Shown here in pieces: positions 47,878 to 60,269 of a stretch of DNA of 64,000 nt. The stretch comes from Ignelater luminosus (taxonomy: Eukaryota > Arthropoda > Insecta > Coleoptera > Elateridae), in contig VTPC01002296.1 of the NCBI GenBank assembly GCA_011009095.1, positions 33,253 to 97,252 of the forward strand. Direction: 5' to 3'. Positions within the stretch are counted from its first letter, which is position 1. Every line of letters starts with the position of its first letter. The position numbers were made by a program, and so were the translations under genes. The notes below the pieces were generated by a model. The model did not search any database and was not told the origin of the DNA. It saw only the letters and a list, made by a program, of their open reading frames with translations.

Positions 47878-49535
47878 CTAAAACAAAGGAAACCTACATT
47901 TAGAATTCCCTTAAAACGTCAAAGGAACCAAATTACAAACGTATATTGCCATTTATTTTTAATCTCAAGCCACTTTCCCTTTCTCAATTGCAAAATACCT
48001 AAATTATTCATAAGACTAATTACAGTCTGAACATGAGCATTTTACCACATAACACCACTTCAATAAATAATTCACAATGATACATCGTGATTTATGTAAC
48101 TAGTATTTAAGGAAATGTAATCCTACTTGTATGAATAACCGCATTTACACAAACGTCTAATATCAAAGTTATTGCTGCCCAATTATACAATAGGTTGAGG
48201 TTACCTGATGCATTATTCAAAGGGACAATTTTAGATAAATCTTGAACTCGGGGCTGGAGATACTATGGGGGTTAACGTTAACAGAAAGCAGTTTTTCTTT
48301 TTGTTTCGTTTTTTCCTAGTCATGTTGTTTTAGAGTCTTCAGTTAATTTTTCCATTGATTTCTTTTCGCACACCTAAGGGGAAAGATTCAAATTCATTTA
48401 ATTTTTAACGTTCTAGTTAAAATACATCAAGTAGGCATTTTATGATAATTTGCTTATCCTTAAATGAAAAGTTTTTTATTTTGCAGAAATATTTAGATAC
48501 GCAGAGGTCTAAATCTCATATTGCTAGCTTAATACATTATGTTACACACTGATACTAGTTATTATGTTTTCGTTTGCAAAAAAAGAAGTTCTTTGCAGAA
48601 AAATCGTATAAAGGTCTAGGTACCTTACTTATCTTAAGTAAACTACAACCAATAATTTGTAATTATTACGAGTAGATACCAACTGTAGTAAATATGAACT
48701 ACAATCTCATTATTTCATCTTGATCAGCACATAATTGTCCCCAATAGAGCATGAGACCATTCTTTAATTCATTTAGAAAAAGAATAGTCCACCGTTTTCT
48801 TTGTGATTAATTAAAGGAGGAGCGTCGCAGAAGGAACATTAATATCAGCAAAATGCTGATCGAACCGAAAAAAATCTGTGAACACTTAATCTAGTAGTAT
48901 CTAGTTGTGTTTCATATCCCCATACCTTCAAATTATTTTGCAATTATATATATTCAGGGGTCAACTATAAAGATATAGAAAGAAATTATAAAATTCAGAA
49001 ATCGCGATATAATTTCTATTATAACATAGTTTGTCTTAATACCAAAAAGTGTTCCATTTCCAATATTAAATTATTTTTATTTGAGATAGATACTTCCAAC
49101 CTAGAGAAATTAATTGACTCATACGTTTCTAAGTATGCGCTTCATCTTAGTAGACCAGGACGATATTAACTCGAACAAATCTATTGAGACCAAATAAGGT
49201 TTTATAAATACATACTAATTGTTAGCTATTTCTGCTTATCTTACTTTTTCTTGTTTGAGTTTAGAGAAAAATAATAGCATTGTGTGCACAAAGCATTCCA
49301 GAAAATTATTATACTATGAATCTTTAATGTTATATATTTAGTAGTTCATTGACATACACTGTATTCAATTTATCTTAGGGCAACCTCTCAACCACTACTC
49401 AAAGTAACCAAATGAGGTAGCGAGACATTTTAGTAAATTAATTACATCTGTGGAAACTGTAGTTTCGTTATTCATTTGAGTCGCTTAGAAAAATACTAAT
49501 AAATCGTCTTCAAGATGAAAAGTTAGACCACTCTC

Positions 49536-49596
49536 GGGGCCTGTTTCTCAAAAGACTATTAACCATGGGTATTCAATGTTTTGTGAATCAGGCCCC
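49536..49596. repeat. 61-bp hairpin with GGGGCCTG ends
   Basis: GGGGCCTGTTTCTCAAAA pairs with the inverted TTTTGTGAATCAGGCCCC with two mismatches. It may be a minimal MITE. Confidence 0.65.
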
Positions 49597-49649
49597 TGGT
49601 GTAGTCAGCATTAAGTATACAATTTTGAATTTATTTGATTTGGCTTATT

Positions 49650-49960
49650 AATGTTATTTTTAGTTTTAGAAGGGAGCCGCTAGCCGTTCTTCTCTTCAGC
49701 CTGGGAGGGTTTTAATTTTGAATTTTGTGAGTACAGTTACGTAACTGCACCCACATCGTGGCAGGCGGTGAAAGTGGGACGCAGAACTTAGCACAACTCG
49801 AAAAATGGGAGAGCAAAGACATTATCAGCGGCGGCGGTTCCGAGCAAGATAAAACACGGTTTGAGGTGTGGTTTCAGATCTCTGAATACCTCCATCAAAA
49901 TCCGACTTTTGCGCTGCTACATTCCTCCTTTATCAATGCTTGGATTTTGAGCAATGTATA
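49650..49960. other. GC-richer segment, possible retrotransposon edge
   Basis: GGAGCCGCTAGCCGTTCTTC and TGGCAGGCGGTGAAAGTGGG stand out in AT-rich surroundings. The second resembles the primer-binding-site context after the LTR of insect LTR retrotransposons. No LTR pair or gag/pol gene was found nearby, and the 75-codon frame at 49758-49985 has no domain. The assignment is tentative. The segment ends at the insertion point of the mariner remnant. Confidence 0.25.
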
Positions 49961-50630
49961 CGAGGGTGGTTTGATAAGTGTTTAGGCTGACCATGAAGAT
50001 GGCGCCACAGGTCAAAATGCTTTTATAGTTACGATGGTCCATCCTTCAGATGGCACCAATTTTGGACGCGTAGTTTTTGTATGACAGACGTTTGTGTCAG
50101 TCGATGTCAATGATTTGTAAAGAATGAATCCAGTGGAATATCGTTGTTATAAAATTCTTGCGTTTGAAGGGTCCAACTTCAACGGAAATAAAAGCCGAGT
50201 TGGACGCTGTCTACAGGGAGTCTGCCCCTTCGTTCGCCACCGTAAAAACTGGGTGGCAGAATTCAAATGTGGCCGTACGAGTGTGTTTGATGAAGAGCGT
50301 CCGCGAAGGCCAAAAACAGCAACCGTTGAGAATATCGTCGAAAAAGTCCATAAAATCGTGTTAGATGAACGTCCACTGAAAATAGGAGAGATAGCACAGA
50401 CCGTAAGCATATCAACAGAACGCTTTTTAAAAATATTACATAAAGATTTGCACATGAGGAAGCTGTCCGCGCGATGGGTGCCGCGCTTGTTAACATTGGA
50501 CCAAAAACGCGTGCGCATGGACATCTCAAAGGAGCTGTTGGATAGATTCAAGCGTAATTCAATGAACTTTTTGCGGCAATTTGTAACTGTTAATAAAAAA
50601 TGGAAATGCGAGCTTCTAGGAGAATTCTGA
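49961..50630 (+). mobile_element. 5' half of a decayed mariner
   Basis: Starts TA|CGAGGGTGGTTTGATAAGTG, a typical mariner terminal repeat, about 160 bp before the transposase start. No inverted partner was found downstream and the coding region stops mid-gene, so the right half has been lost. The exact right limit is unknown. Confidence 0.8.
50124..50630 (+). pseudogene. Mariner transposase N-terminal half, degenerate
   Basis: Starts MNPVEYRCYKILAFEG. It then frameshifts near 50165 into the frame reading PTSTEIKAELDAVYRESAPS, and shifts back near 50245 into NWVAEFKCGRTSVFDEERPR. The DNA-binding domain continues to KLSARWVPRLLTLDQKRVR, the mariner linker. The first catalytic block reads FVTVNKKW where mariners have VDETW, so the first aspartate is replaced by asparagine. 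A stop follows after LLGEF. The second and third catalytic residues are absent. This is a different mariner lineage from the intact copy at 27477 and from the one at 56685. Confidence 0.85.
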
Positions 50631-50639
50631 AAATATTCT

Positions 50640-53600
50640 GCATGGTTTGTGTTACAAGCAAGGAAGTATTAATGCTGCATAGACTAACAAAAAAAAAAAC
50701 TCGATCACCAGAAGGAAATTGAAATATCTCCAGTGGTTTGGTAGAGCACGACACTTTTCTATAAGAACGCTGCCGATGAATTACTCTACGTCGTGCTACT
50801 CATCGCCAACGTTTTCGGGGGGCAATTATTGTCGACAGAGTGCGTGGTTAATAATGTTGCGGACGGGTGAGATAAATTCGAACGCTTCAATTCATAAGAC
50901 GTAAACCGGCGACGAATTCGCGTTAATGTTTGTAGCTGGGCGCAGGTTTGTCGCGGATGGTTATGACAAACATGTTAGATTGTTCGATGTAATAGTTTTC
51001 GAAGTAATATGAGATTAGATGTAAGTAGGTGGCTTTGTATGAGGTATTAAAAAACAAAGTTTTTATTAGAGCTGTTGAACTTAATTGTGTGTCTTTATTT
51101 TATATAAATAATAAAAATACACTATTAAATATTAAAAAAACAATGCTATGTTGATGAAATGCTTCGGAGATGAGTTTGTAGAAAATACTGTTCCGGCATT
51201 TTTATTCACCACTAGGAAAAGCTACAGAAATTAAAATCCGCTCTTTCATTTGGATTTGCAAGAAATGCTTAATAATGTTACTTTGACTGAATGCTTGTAT
51301 GAAGACTTTTGTTGTTTTCACTAATATATAATTAAGCTGTTGATTAACTTTAATTGTAAATGAAAGTGTAAAATTCATTAATTTAAATAGCCAAGTCAGT
51401 TCATTCATGATTATAAATATAATTATCAGTTTTGTATTAGCTGAGCATTCTCTCTTTTTCGCAGCCCTAAGTACGTCCACACCATGGTGAACTATTGTGT
51501 TCGGGTTTTACGCTCCTCGTGCTCTTCCTGGGGTTACGCTTACTAGACGTCTTATACATGCCACGTACCTAGCACACCAATGCCCAACATCTTAGTCGGC
51601 TACCAATGACATCACCACAAGCGGTCTTTGTCAGAACACTACACTGACGCCTTGAATAACAGTCAGCACCTTAACCAGTTATCGAACTCAATACATCAAG
51701 ATACCTAAACAACACAACAAACACTGATACTGAAACTAAACTATAACTATTGCTACAGCCATAGCCATCACGACTAACCAGTACTTCAAGGTTGTTATAT
51801 TTCGGGACTGGTTATCCTGGCGTCTTGTCTTGTAATATGTTAATGGTCAATGGTCAATATACACAACTCAACCAATTATGTTAAAAAAGCGAATGGTGCC
51901 TAAAAAAACCTTGAATATAATCATCACCAGAAGAAAAATTGCAAATATTTTCTTCCAACGTGGAATACGACTTTAGTGAAGCTATTATAGTGACCTACAG
52001 TCAAGTTATTGTCATACAAAGCCTTTATAAATACTAACACTATTTATGCTTGTTGATATCCAAAGTAAATCCAAAATAACCAATTTAGCGTAGACCATAA
52101 GAAACAGTTTTTTAATCAGTGGTGTTATGCTAATATGTCGAATTGGCTGAAAAAGGGTAACGTTCAGTTCTATTACTAGAAATAGCTCAGAAATTTGAAG
52201 TCGCAACTTTTCTAAAATCAATGCTCGATGAATCTAATGCCTGCTATACATCTGCCAATATGGACACGCTAAGAAATGCGAAGTTCCGTCATCCTGGTTA
52301 CAGGCAGGTTAGCAAAAACAGAGAATTTCATTGTCACGAATATCCAAGCTGATTGCAAAAATTGCATCAGGTGTAGAGTTGCAGAATAACAAGCAAGATT
52401 GAAAGATGTTTATGTCATTAAACCTGCACTCAGAATTATGTTAAATGAAAACTTTGATGGAAAGGATATATTTTGTTTACAGATATCAATTAACTCTATT
52501 GCGGACGTGTATAAGCACGGGGAGGTCAAAGCAGTAGTTGACCAAGAACAGAATACGTTTGGGAACGGCACGACACGTGGAAACATATCTTCCTATTTTG
52601 TTTTAAGCAAGAACTTATGGTTTTGTTTAGGGGTAAACTTAGAGAGCAAAACCCAAGCAATAAAAAGCATGGAAAAAGGCAAGAATGCGAAAACAAAGAA
52701 AGCAGAAAGAAAGCTAGAAAAAGTGGAAAAAACGGAGTGGTAAATGCGACCCATGATCTGTATGTTAGTTGTAAATTCAAACTTTTGCGACTCTCATTGA
52801 TTAATTATAATACAGCTTAATTTTAATTAACTACACAAATTGGTACTACTTTCTGGTTTTACTTTCTCGCTGGGCAATTTATGTGACATTTATTTCCTCG
52901 TATTTCCTGGTTTTGGGTCGAATTTTCCCCAACATTTTCACTCTGTAGCGAAATTCCCTGGCTATTTCAGAAACTCAAGGTTTTCCAGGTTGTTGAACAC
53001 CGTTTATCTCCAGGAAATAAAATGCGATATTATTTTATGTTTGAAAAGAAAAAAAGAAAAGAATACTAAATGAAATTACAATGAAAAGTATTCTAGTTAC
53101 AAAGCAGAGATGAATAAATCCCGAAGCAATTTTTTTGATTTCACTTCTGTTTTCTTCGAGGCTATGGTCTATTACATGAAAAATAAAATAAAATAAATAA
53201 CAGTATATTTAAAGATAGAAAATTGTTAGGGAGTAAAATGGGAACTCAAATCAAGAACTTGCATGACTTTTATACACAAATAAAAAATAAGAAATCATAA
53301 AAATGCTATTTTACAAAAGTTCACATGCGCTTATCAACCATTCGTGCATGGAAAATGTAGTCTTTATCGGTGTAAAAGCTTCTAAATACAAGTATAATGT
53401 ATTTATTTAAATTTTCTCTATACCATGACATTATGCTAGTAAAACCCATTTGTTTGCATACAGTGCTCGCTCGGTTAGTGGCAAGCAAGCAGGCAACGCG
53501 AACCTTTAATTTAACAACTCACATAAACGTCGGTTGCACTTTAAACATGAAATCTCTTCTCTTACTTGAAAACGTTTTAAAATTTAGTATTTTCTGGTTG

Positions 53601-54916
53601 GGAATGATGAATACTTATTATTAAAACGCCCATTGTACTTGTTTCGGTACGGAATTTGAAATACGTGTATGGAACTGCCCTGAAGGTCTACAATATTGTA
53701 ATAGAGAAACTTGAAAATGAAAATTTAATAATCAACCTACTACAGTGTTTTAAGCAGAAAACCGTAATATCATTCATATATAGTGCAAAAATGATGTTGC
53801 TTTTAATTAGTATATGAGGTAATGTTGTTCCTCTTTTTGGAAATTTAAATGGTGGTACTAAACTCTTTACGAGGTTATTCCTGTAAATTTCAAACAGCAT
53901 AAGCAGAAATTTCCAAGTACATTATTACTATTTTTACCTATTCTAAAACGAGGCGAGGGTCTGCCGTTTCTCTTACAGTCTAACAGCTAAATAACGGGTT
54001 TAACCTTTCCAAGTAAAGTGGATGTTAGGTTGTGATTTCATTTATTAAATTAACAATAGGGAAAAAAAGCAATTAGTATAAATAAAATTGTGCAAAATAT
54101 AAGCAATCTAATGTTAATTAAAGACTGGTATGGAATATAGATATGGAGATTACAGAAGTACTATGGAAAGCATCGGTCCTGTTTTATTTGAGAATTTGGA
54201 AGAGTTAAAGTTTAAATTAACTTTCATAATCAATAAATGCAATAGGCAGTTTCCATACATGGAATCATTGTTTGCAGTGACGAAAACTTTTATAGATAAG
54301 CGAAGAAAGAGGATACACAGGTGTTTCACAGGGCGTTTCGATTATTGAACTACATTCGATTACTTAGGTATTATTAAAGAAACTGGGGCTATAGACACTT
54401 TTATGATTATCATAAACTGAGATGATTTAATATGTATATCATAACGGATAAAATCGAGAGATTTCATATATTTCTTATTATTTCTGTTAATGTATGCAAT
54501 CTCGCCCTATATAAACAGATAAGATTCTCACTCAATGTGGAACTCACTCAGCTTGGGCCAGCAATTATGCCTGCTTTATTACCTATCTTTTAAGAATTTA
54601 GTGTTTTTGAACGTCTAATTATTTTACAACCTTTTTTTATAATAAAAAAATAATTGCTGTGGTAATACAAGTGTAAACACGTAATGCTGATCTTGCATTT
54701 GTAAGAAATAATTTCTGATTTAAAAACGTATTTAGATTTAAATATATTTTTGTTATATGAATTAAAGAAAGTTGCATAAGGTAAGTGGAAATTCTATTAG
54801 AATCAAAGACAATATTTTCATAAAAATAAAAAATATTTAAAATTACTTGTAGGGTAGGTAAGAGCTATTTGTTATCTACATGTACACTTAATATTTAACA
54901 CAGAGATAGGAATAAT
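50640..54916. other. Intron sequence without a recognised gene
   Basis: 50700-51000 and 51480-51800 are richer in GC than their surroundings, and the latter is C-rich on the plus strand; both may be old transposon pieces. 52399-52743 is open for 114 codons but its end is low-complexity lysine/glutamate-rich. 52860-53000 carries repeated TTCC(C/A) motifs resembling a dispersed repeat. None could be assigned. Confidence 0.4.
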
Positions 54917-55826
54917 ATGGGACGTGGTAAAGAGTTGACAAACGAATAATTTGCTCAAATAAAAGTATTGAGGGTAAGAAATGTTTCCATGAGAAGTCCA
55001 GTCATCTTCAAAAATATTGTAAACTTGGGAAAAATTATGGAAAAAATCGAAAGTTTGATCAAAATAATAAATTATCGAAACGAGACAGAAGCAGGATTCT
55101 TCAGGAAATAAGAACTTCAATCTTAAATAAAATCAAAATTATAATTGCCAGTAACTGTAAGACGAGTACAACAGGTGCTGCAGTCTACAATAATCGCAAA
55201 AGCCAACATTAACACTTCTGCATAGAGAAGTTCGTTTACGATTTGCTCGAGAGTATATAAATGGGACAGAGGATGGGAAAAATAATATTTAGCAAAAAAA
55301 AAAACGAAAAGAAACTGAATTTGAAAAGACCTGATGGATTCTCATTTTATTGGCATGATCTTCGCCAGCAAAGAATGTTAAGAGTTAAAATAAGTCGCAA
55401 TTTTAGGACTGGCTTTTGCATGATATGGGCAGCATTTTCGTCTCATAGAACATCAAACATTGCTTCGATAAGCCATTGTATAAATGCAGACAAGTATATC
55501 GAAATTCTAGAGGATGCCGATGATTGAGGATATTATGCCGGATGACTGCTCGACGTTTGAAAGAATGGTTTGCGTCGAAAGGAATACCTGTACTGATTCG
55601 GCCAGCAAGAAGTCCTGATCTAAACCCAATAGAAAGCCTATGAGAACTTCTTGCCCGTCAAGTCTGTAAAGACGGGAAGCAGTACAATAGCGTAGAGGAA
55701 CTAAAAAGAACTATACGTGAAGCATAGGCAAATATTTCCTTAGAACCGCTGCAACATTTAATAAATTCGATGCCTAATAAACTTTTCGAGATTATTCGTA
55801 AGAACGGGAAGAGTATTTGGTACTAA
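54917..55826 (+). pseudogene. Tc3-like transposase pseudogene
   Basis: Starts MGRGKELTNE then a stop, with later parts in several frames: KRDRSRILQEIRTSI, PTLTLLHREVRLRFAREY, and LNLKRPDGFSFYWHDLRQ (55313 on), followed by GFCMIWAAFSS. These are Tc3-style blocks (the GPDG...YWHD motif after the first catalytic D, and the WAAFS strand). The second aspartate region (near 55530) is damaged. The C-terminus is well preserved as SPDLNPIESL, with the catalytic E, ending KNGKSIWY before TAA at 55824. Two in-frame stops, TGA after ESL and TAG in REA*ANI, sit where tryptophan is expected. Terminal repeats were not identified. Confidence 0.85.
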
Positions 55827-55829
55827 TAT

Positions 55830-56682
55830 TAATAATGCTTTCAATTCAATGATAATATGTAGTGAAACTAATAGAATTTCATTTGGAAATTTTTAAATTG
55901 TTTTGTTCTATAGTGTTTTTGAATTTTTTTAAGAAAACCTTTGAAACTATTTATAGTTTTCAATTCTTATACAACTATTGTTGATATATCCAAGGCATTT
56001 TTTGTTTCACAATAAAAATTGTAGTATACGATATAGGTGGTACTAATCGAATTACGAGCACTGTATTTTCCTACAATTTCCTTCACTTTGTGTTTCAATA
56101 TATATTTTGAACGTGCTTAGCCCTATTCAAGCTACGATCTGCCTCATGGTTATGCGATATCACACAAAATCGTCTTCTACTTGAAGAAGAAAAAATAAAA
56201 GTCCTAAAATGAACAATGATAGAGATACAACTAAAGTTCAAAGCAAACAGTTAAAGCAAACTCGCAAAATACAAGCACAAATAATATGAACTCTATATGG
56301 GTTTTAAAAAGAATCACAATTAAAGAGATCGGAATGTTAGAAGTATAGAAATAGTATTTAGACTCCGAAGCCAGCGACCATATGACAAATTGAGCTTAGT
56401 AAGGTTAGTAAAGATTGGAAAAAGCCATCAGAAATTCAAACTGGAAGGCGGTGATAGATAAGGATTGCAATTTGTTCATTAGAAGAGAAACACGAAGGTT
56501 AACGGATATTCCAGAAGCCAAAATTAAAAAAAAAAACAAAAGAGAAAATGTAGCAAATAAAAGTAGCAAAAAGCAAAAAGTAGTAGTTCAAGCTTTTACA
56601 GCAGCAAAGTATAAATTATAAACAAGCATACAGTAGCGAAATATTATTCGGTAAGATTTATACCGATTTTCGCAACAAAACA
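55830..56682. other. Intron sequence between two transposons
   Basis: AT-rich, no gene recognised. A 68-codon lysine-rich frame at 56415-56621 has no domain. Confidence 0.45.
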
Positions 56683-56684
56683 TA

Positions 56685-57998
56685 CGAGGTGTGTGAGAAA
56701 AGTAATGAGACTGGCAACACTGCGGGAGATCTGGCAACGTTGTGTCTACCGGCCTGTGCTAAACCGGTTTGTTTATCGCTTCCACTTCCTCAGTCCGAGT
56801 TACAACTCCGTACAGCTAACACATTATTTTTGACAGCGCCATCAGTGAAGTTGTGTTTTTGTTGTGTGTTACAGAAATGGAGCATCGGAATTTAGAGCAA
56901 CGTTGTGCAATAAAGTTTTGTGTTAAACTAGGTGAATCCGCGAGTGTGACTTTTGAAAAGTTGAAACAGGTCTATGGAGAACAGTGCTTATCAAGAGCAC
57001 AAATTTCCCGCTGGCACAAATCATTTTTGGACGGCCGAGAACGCGTTGAAGATGAACCTTGGTCAGGGAGACCTTCAACTTCAAAAACTGACGAAAACGT
57101 TGAACGTGTGAGGGCTCTTGTGAGATCAGACCGTCGTTTAACAATAAGGATGATGAGTGAACAGTTAAATTTAAACACTTTCACCGTGCATCAAATTTTG
57201 ACAGACAATTTGAACATGCGAAAGATTTGTGCCAAAATGGTGCCAAAAAACCTCACAACTGAACAGAAGAACATTCGAAAAAACGTGTGCGTTGATCTTC
57301 TTGAGTGGATTGCCAATGACCAAGAATTCTTCAATTGTGTGATCACAGGTGATGAATCCTGGATATTTGAGTACGATCCTGAAACAAAGCGGCAAAGCGA
57401 AGAGTGGCACACTCCGTCATCTCCTCGGCCGAAGAAATGTCGAATGAGCAAATCAAAGATCAAGACCATGCTGATTTGGTTTTTTGACACTAAGGGTATC
57501 GTGCACAAAGAATTTGTTCCACCAGGACAAACTGTCAACAAAGTGTTTTATAAAAGTGTCCTTGAAAAGCTCAGGAAAAGAGTGATTCGTGTGAGACCAG
57601 ACAGTGCAGACAAGTGAATGCTTCATCATGACAATGCTCCGTGTCACACAGCAATTTCCATCAGTAAATTTTTGACCTCAAAACGCATTACTGTTGTTCC
57701 TCATCCCCCCTATTCACCTGATTTGAGTCCTTGTGACTTTTTCCTTTTCCCGAAATTGAAACATGTCCTAAAAGGACGTCATTTTGAAACTCTGGAAAAC
57801 ATTCAAAAGACTGTGACCGACCAGTTAGAAGCCATACCAGTTGAAGACTTCCAGCGCTGCTACCAAGAGTGGGAACAACGACTCCGCCGGTGTATAGCTG
57901 CCCAAGGGAACTACTTTGAAGGGGATAACATTGTTGTTTGAAAAAAAAAAACTTTGGTTAGTATGAAATCAGTCTCATTACTTTTCTCACATACCTCG
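56685..57998 (+). mobile_element. Full-length mariner with one stop codon in the transposase
   Basis: A 1314-bp element with TA at 56683-56684 and 57999-58000. The terminal inverted repeats of 29 bp differ at one position: CGAGGTGTGTGAGAAAAGTA at the left, and CGAGGTATGTGAGAAAAGTA at the right read inverted. The transposase spans 56877-57941. It belongs to a mariner lineage clearly different from the Himar1-like copy at 27477. Confidence 0.93.
56877..57941 (+). pseudogene. Mariner transposase with a single nonsense codon
   Basis: The reading frame starts MEHRNLEQRCAIKFCVKLGE at the ATG 56877 and runs in one frame to the TGA closing DNIVV at 57941, about 354 residues. The only interruption is TGA at 57615-57617, at a position where the family usually has tryptophan (TGG). 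The DNA-binding region includes AQISRWHKSFLDGR and RRLTIRMMSEQLNLNTFTVH. The linker region reads KMVPKNLT. Catalytic motifs are ITGDESW (first D), HHDNAPCH (second D) and YSPDLSPCDFFLF (third D), with 34 residues between the last two. As it stands, translation would stop before the second aspartate, so it should be inactive unless read through. The lineage may be the vertumnana subfamily, but I am not sure. Confidence 0.9.
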
Positions 57999-58000
57999 TA

Positions 58001-59733
58001 AGTACCATCATTTATAGTTTGATATGTACTTGATGAAATATACATTATATGGCACAAACACATAGTTATAATTCATCAACTTTTCAGAAAATTTGATTTG
58101 GTAAAAATTCATGAAGAATTTGAAAAGCAGAGTCTTATTTCATTTTTACATTTAAAGCCTATGCCACCTAAATAATCGTTTATTCACAGGTTATTCAATG
58201 GTGCAGAGAAAATCAAAGTTATCAGAATGTTCTGAAAAACGTTCTGATTTTAGTTTTACCAAGACTTTTTTTGAATTTCACTTCGATATTCTCAAGAGTC
58301 CCCAAAAAATCAAATGCAGAAAGATAAAAGTAAGAGCGATAAACGTACAGAGACCTTTAGAACTAATCTCTAAATCCATTAAAAGTAAAAAATTCCAACT
58401 CTGTACTTCCATGTAGAAAAAGTGAGGTTATGCATATTGATATTAACATATACTCTAGAATTATATATTTCGCTTAAGATTTCAGGGCATACTCATTGAA
58501 TTTGAAATGAGTTTCTGTAGAACAAAGACTTGAATATACAAAGAGTTGATTAACAAAAGTCTGAGATTTTGGAAATTAATGAATAATGGAGATAGCAATA
58601 TAAAAGAGGGTATTGCACAGATGTATATGATAAGTTAATAGATTTTAAGGCCCTCCTTACAATTTCAAGAAATTATCGTAATTTGTTATTTTATCCAATA
58701 CGGTCCTGTTATTTTTCCTAAGTACGACCCTAGTTGGATTGCTCGTAGTTTATTAAGGAATTACATCTACCTCGAGAATAACCCTGTTACTAATTTAAAT
58801 TTCTTTATACAGTTTAATTGCACCCATTTATAATCTCAAATTGACATTTATTGCTTTGTTAAACGAATTCTGTTCATTTTGCTCCCATAGGGGCGCATTA
58901 AAAATTCTCTATACAGGATAGTATCTAGTTTGTGACTTGTTACTTGTGAATATCATTACTACAATCGTCTGCCAACACCGTAAATTAAAATGGTTAACAA
59001 GTCGATGGAGAGTTGTATTTCCAGAAAATTACCAATCATACTAAGTTATCAACATGTGCATTAAACTGTATGTACTTGCTTTGATTATTCCTCCGTGCCT
59101 AACCTTTTTTTGCAAGAAGATTATAACAACTACAAAAGGTGGTCCCTATCTGTAAGGTTTCAGGGTACTACAGAGAACTGTAGTGCTTCGATTTCTCTTT
59201 TGAGCTTACAAGAAGTCCCACGAGTATAAAAGTCTATTAAATACAAATATTAACAGAAGAATATTTTTATCGTTAGGCTGTGAAGCTTATTATGGGACCC
59301 CTTTCCCGTGCTAGGACATATTACAGTAATCAACGTCCTCAGGATTATAATTAAATTTCAGATTTTTGATATTATTGGGCTAAATTTCGTTCCTAGCTTT
59401 CTGGAGAATCCTTAGTTATACCCGCCCCGTTTCCGACTTTCGAGCTAGTCTGTTGGCAGTAGTGGTGTAACACTGTGAAGAATTTAAGAAAGAAGATTGT
59501 AGCAGGTTATGTTAAAAAAATTAATATAAAGAGACAAAAGAGATGCAGGGTAATCATAAAATTATGAACTTTCCAAGATCAAGATACCTGCTCTATTAAT
59601 TAATTTCAGTTTCGAGAAAAATCTGCGCTTGAGCACAACACACAGAGGTGATTAAATTTCAAATATCTAATAAAGAAAACTTAATATTCCTAGCTTGACT
59701 AACTGTAAAATAAATTAGTTTTGATTTACTTAC
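58001..59733. other. Intron sequence without a recognised gene
   Basis: AT-rich. It ends at the splice donor of the upstream iRhom-like exon. No repeat delimited. Confidence 0.5.
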
Positions 59734-60162
59734 CTAGATGCCAGTCTTTTTCTTCTATCCAACCACCGTAACTGTTCATCTTCTTGATTTTCTTCATCTA
59801 CACCAAAAAACGTGGCAGTTTCCTTTTTGATAAAATTTTTGATCGCTTCCTTTTTTGACATAGACCTAGCGAGTTTTGGCCTATTCGGTAATCTTTCACT
59901 TTGACTATAGTCCACTCTCCTTTCGGATTGTGATAATGTCCTATATCTCTCTGGCGGTGATGCGGGTAACGATATTGTTCTTTGTACAGGAGGTTGTTTT
60001 GGAGGTGAAGACGGCTGTGGAGGAACTTGTTGATTATGAGTATCATTGTCGACAGGCTCTTGTTCTATCGTTTCCACTACGTTTGGAGGGGATGGTGATT
60101 TAACTGATGGTTGTTGAGGTGACTGCTGAGTTTGTTGTTGGGGTTGTTGTTGTGGTGGTGTT

Positions 60163-60197
<35 letters not shown>

Positions 60198-60235
60198 TTG
60201 TTGCTGTTGCTGTTGTTGTTGTTGAGACTGTTGCG

Positions 60236-60269
<34 letters not shown>

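Larger units (their letters stand above)
47878..59733 (-). other. Phase-2 intron of the iRhom-like gene, about 11.9 kb
   Basis: The donor is GTAAGT (reverse complement at 59728-59733) and the acceptor TTTTAG (47878 on). The codon split is AG|A. The intron contains a GGGGCC hairpin, an old mariner remnant, a Tc3-like pseudogene and a single-stop mariner, all on the plus strand, opposite to the host gene. 47878-49535 shows nothing recognisable. Confidence 0.7.

Noticed and set aside
49650-49960. Complete LTR retrotransposon beginning here
   Set aside because: A primer-binding-site-like sequence was noticed, but no LTR pair or gag/pol frame could be found. Kept only as a low-confidence segment.
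52399-52743. 114-codon frame ending in a lysine/glutamate-rich tail
   Set aside because: Low-complexity tail, no motif, and open frames on both strands. No splice or promoter context.
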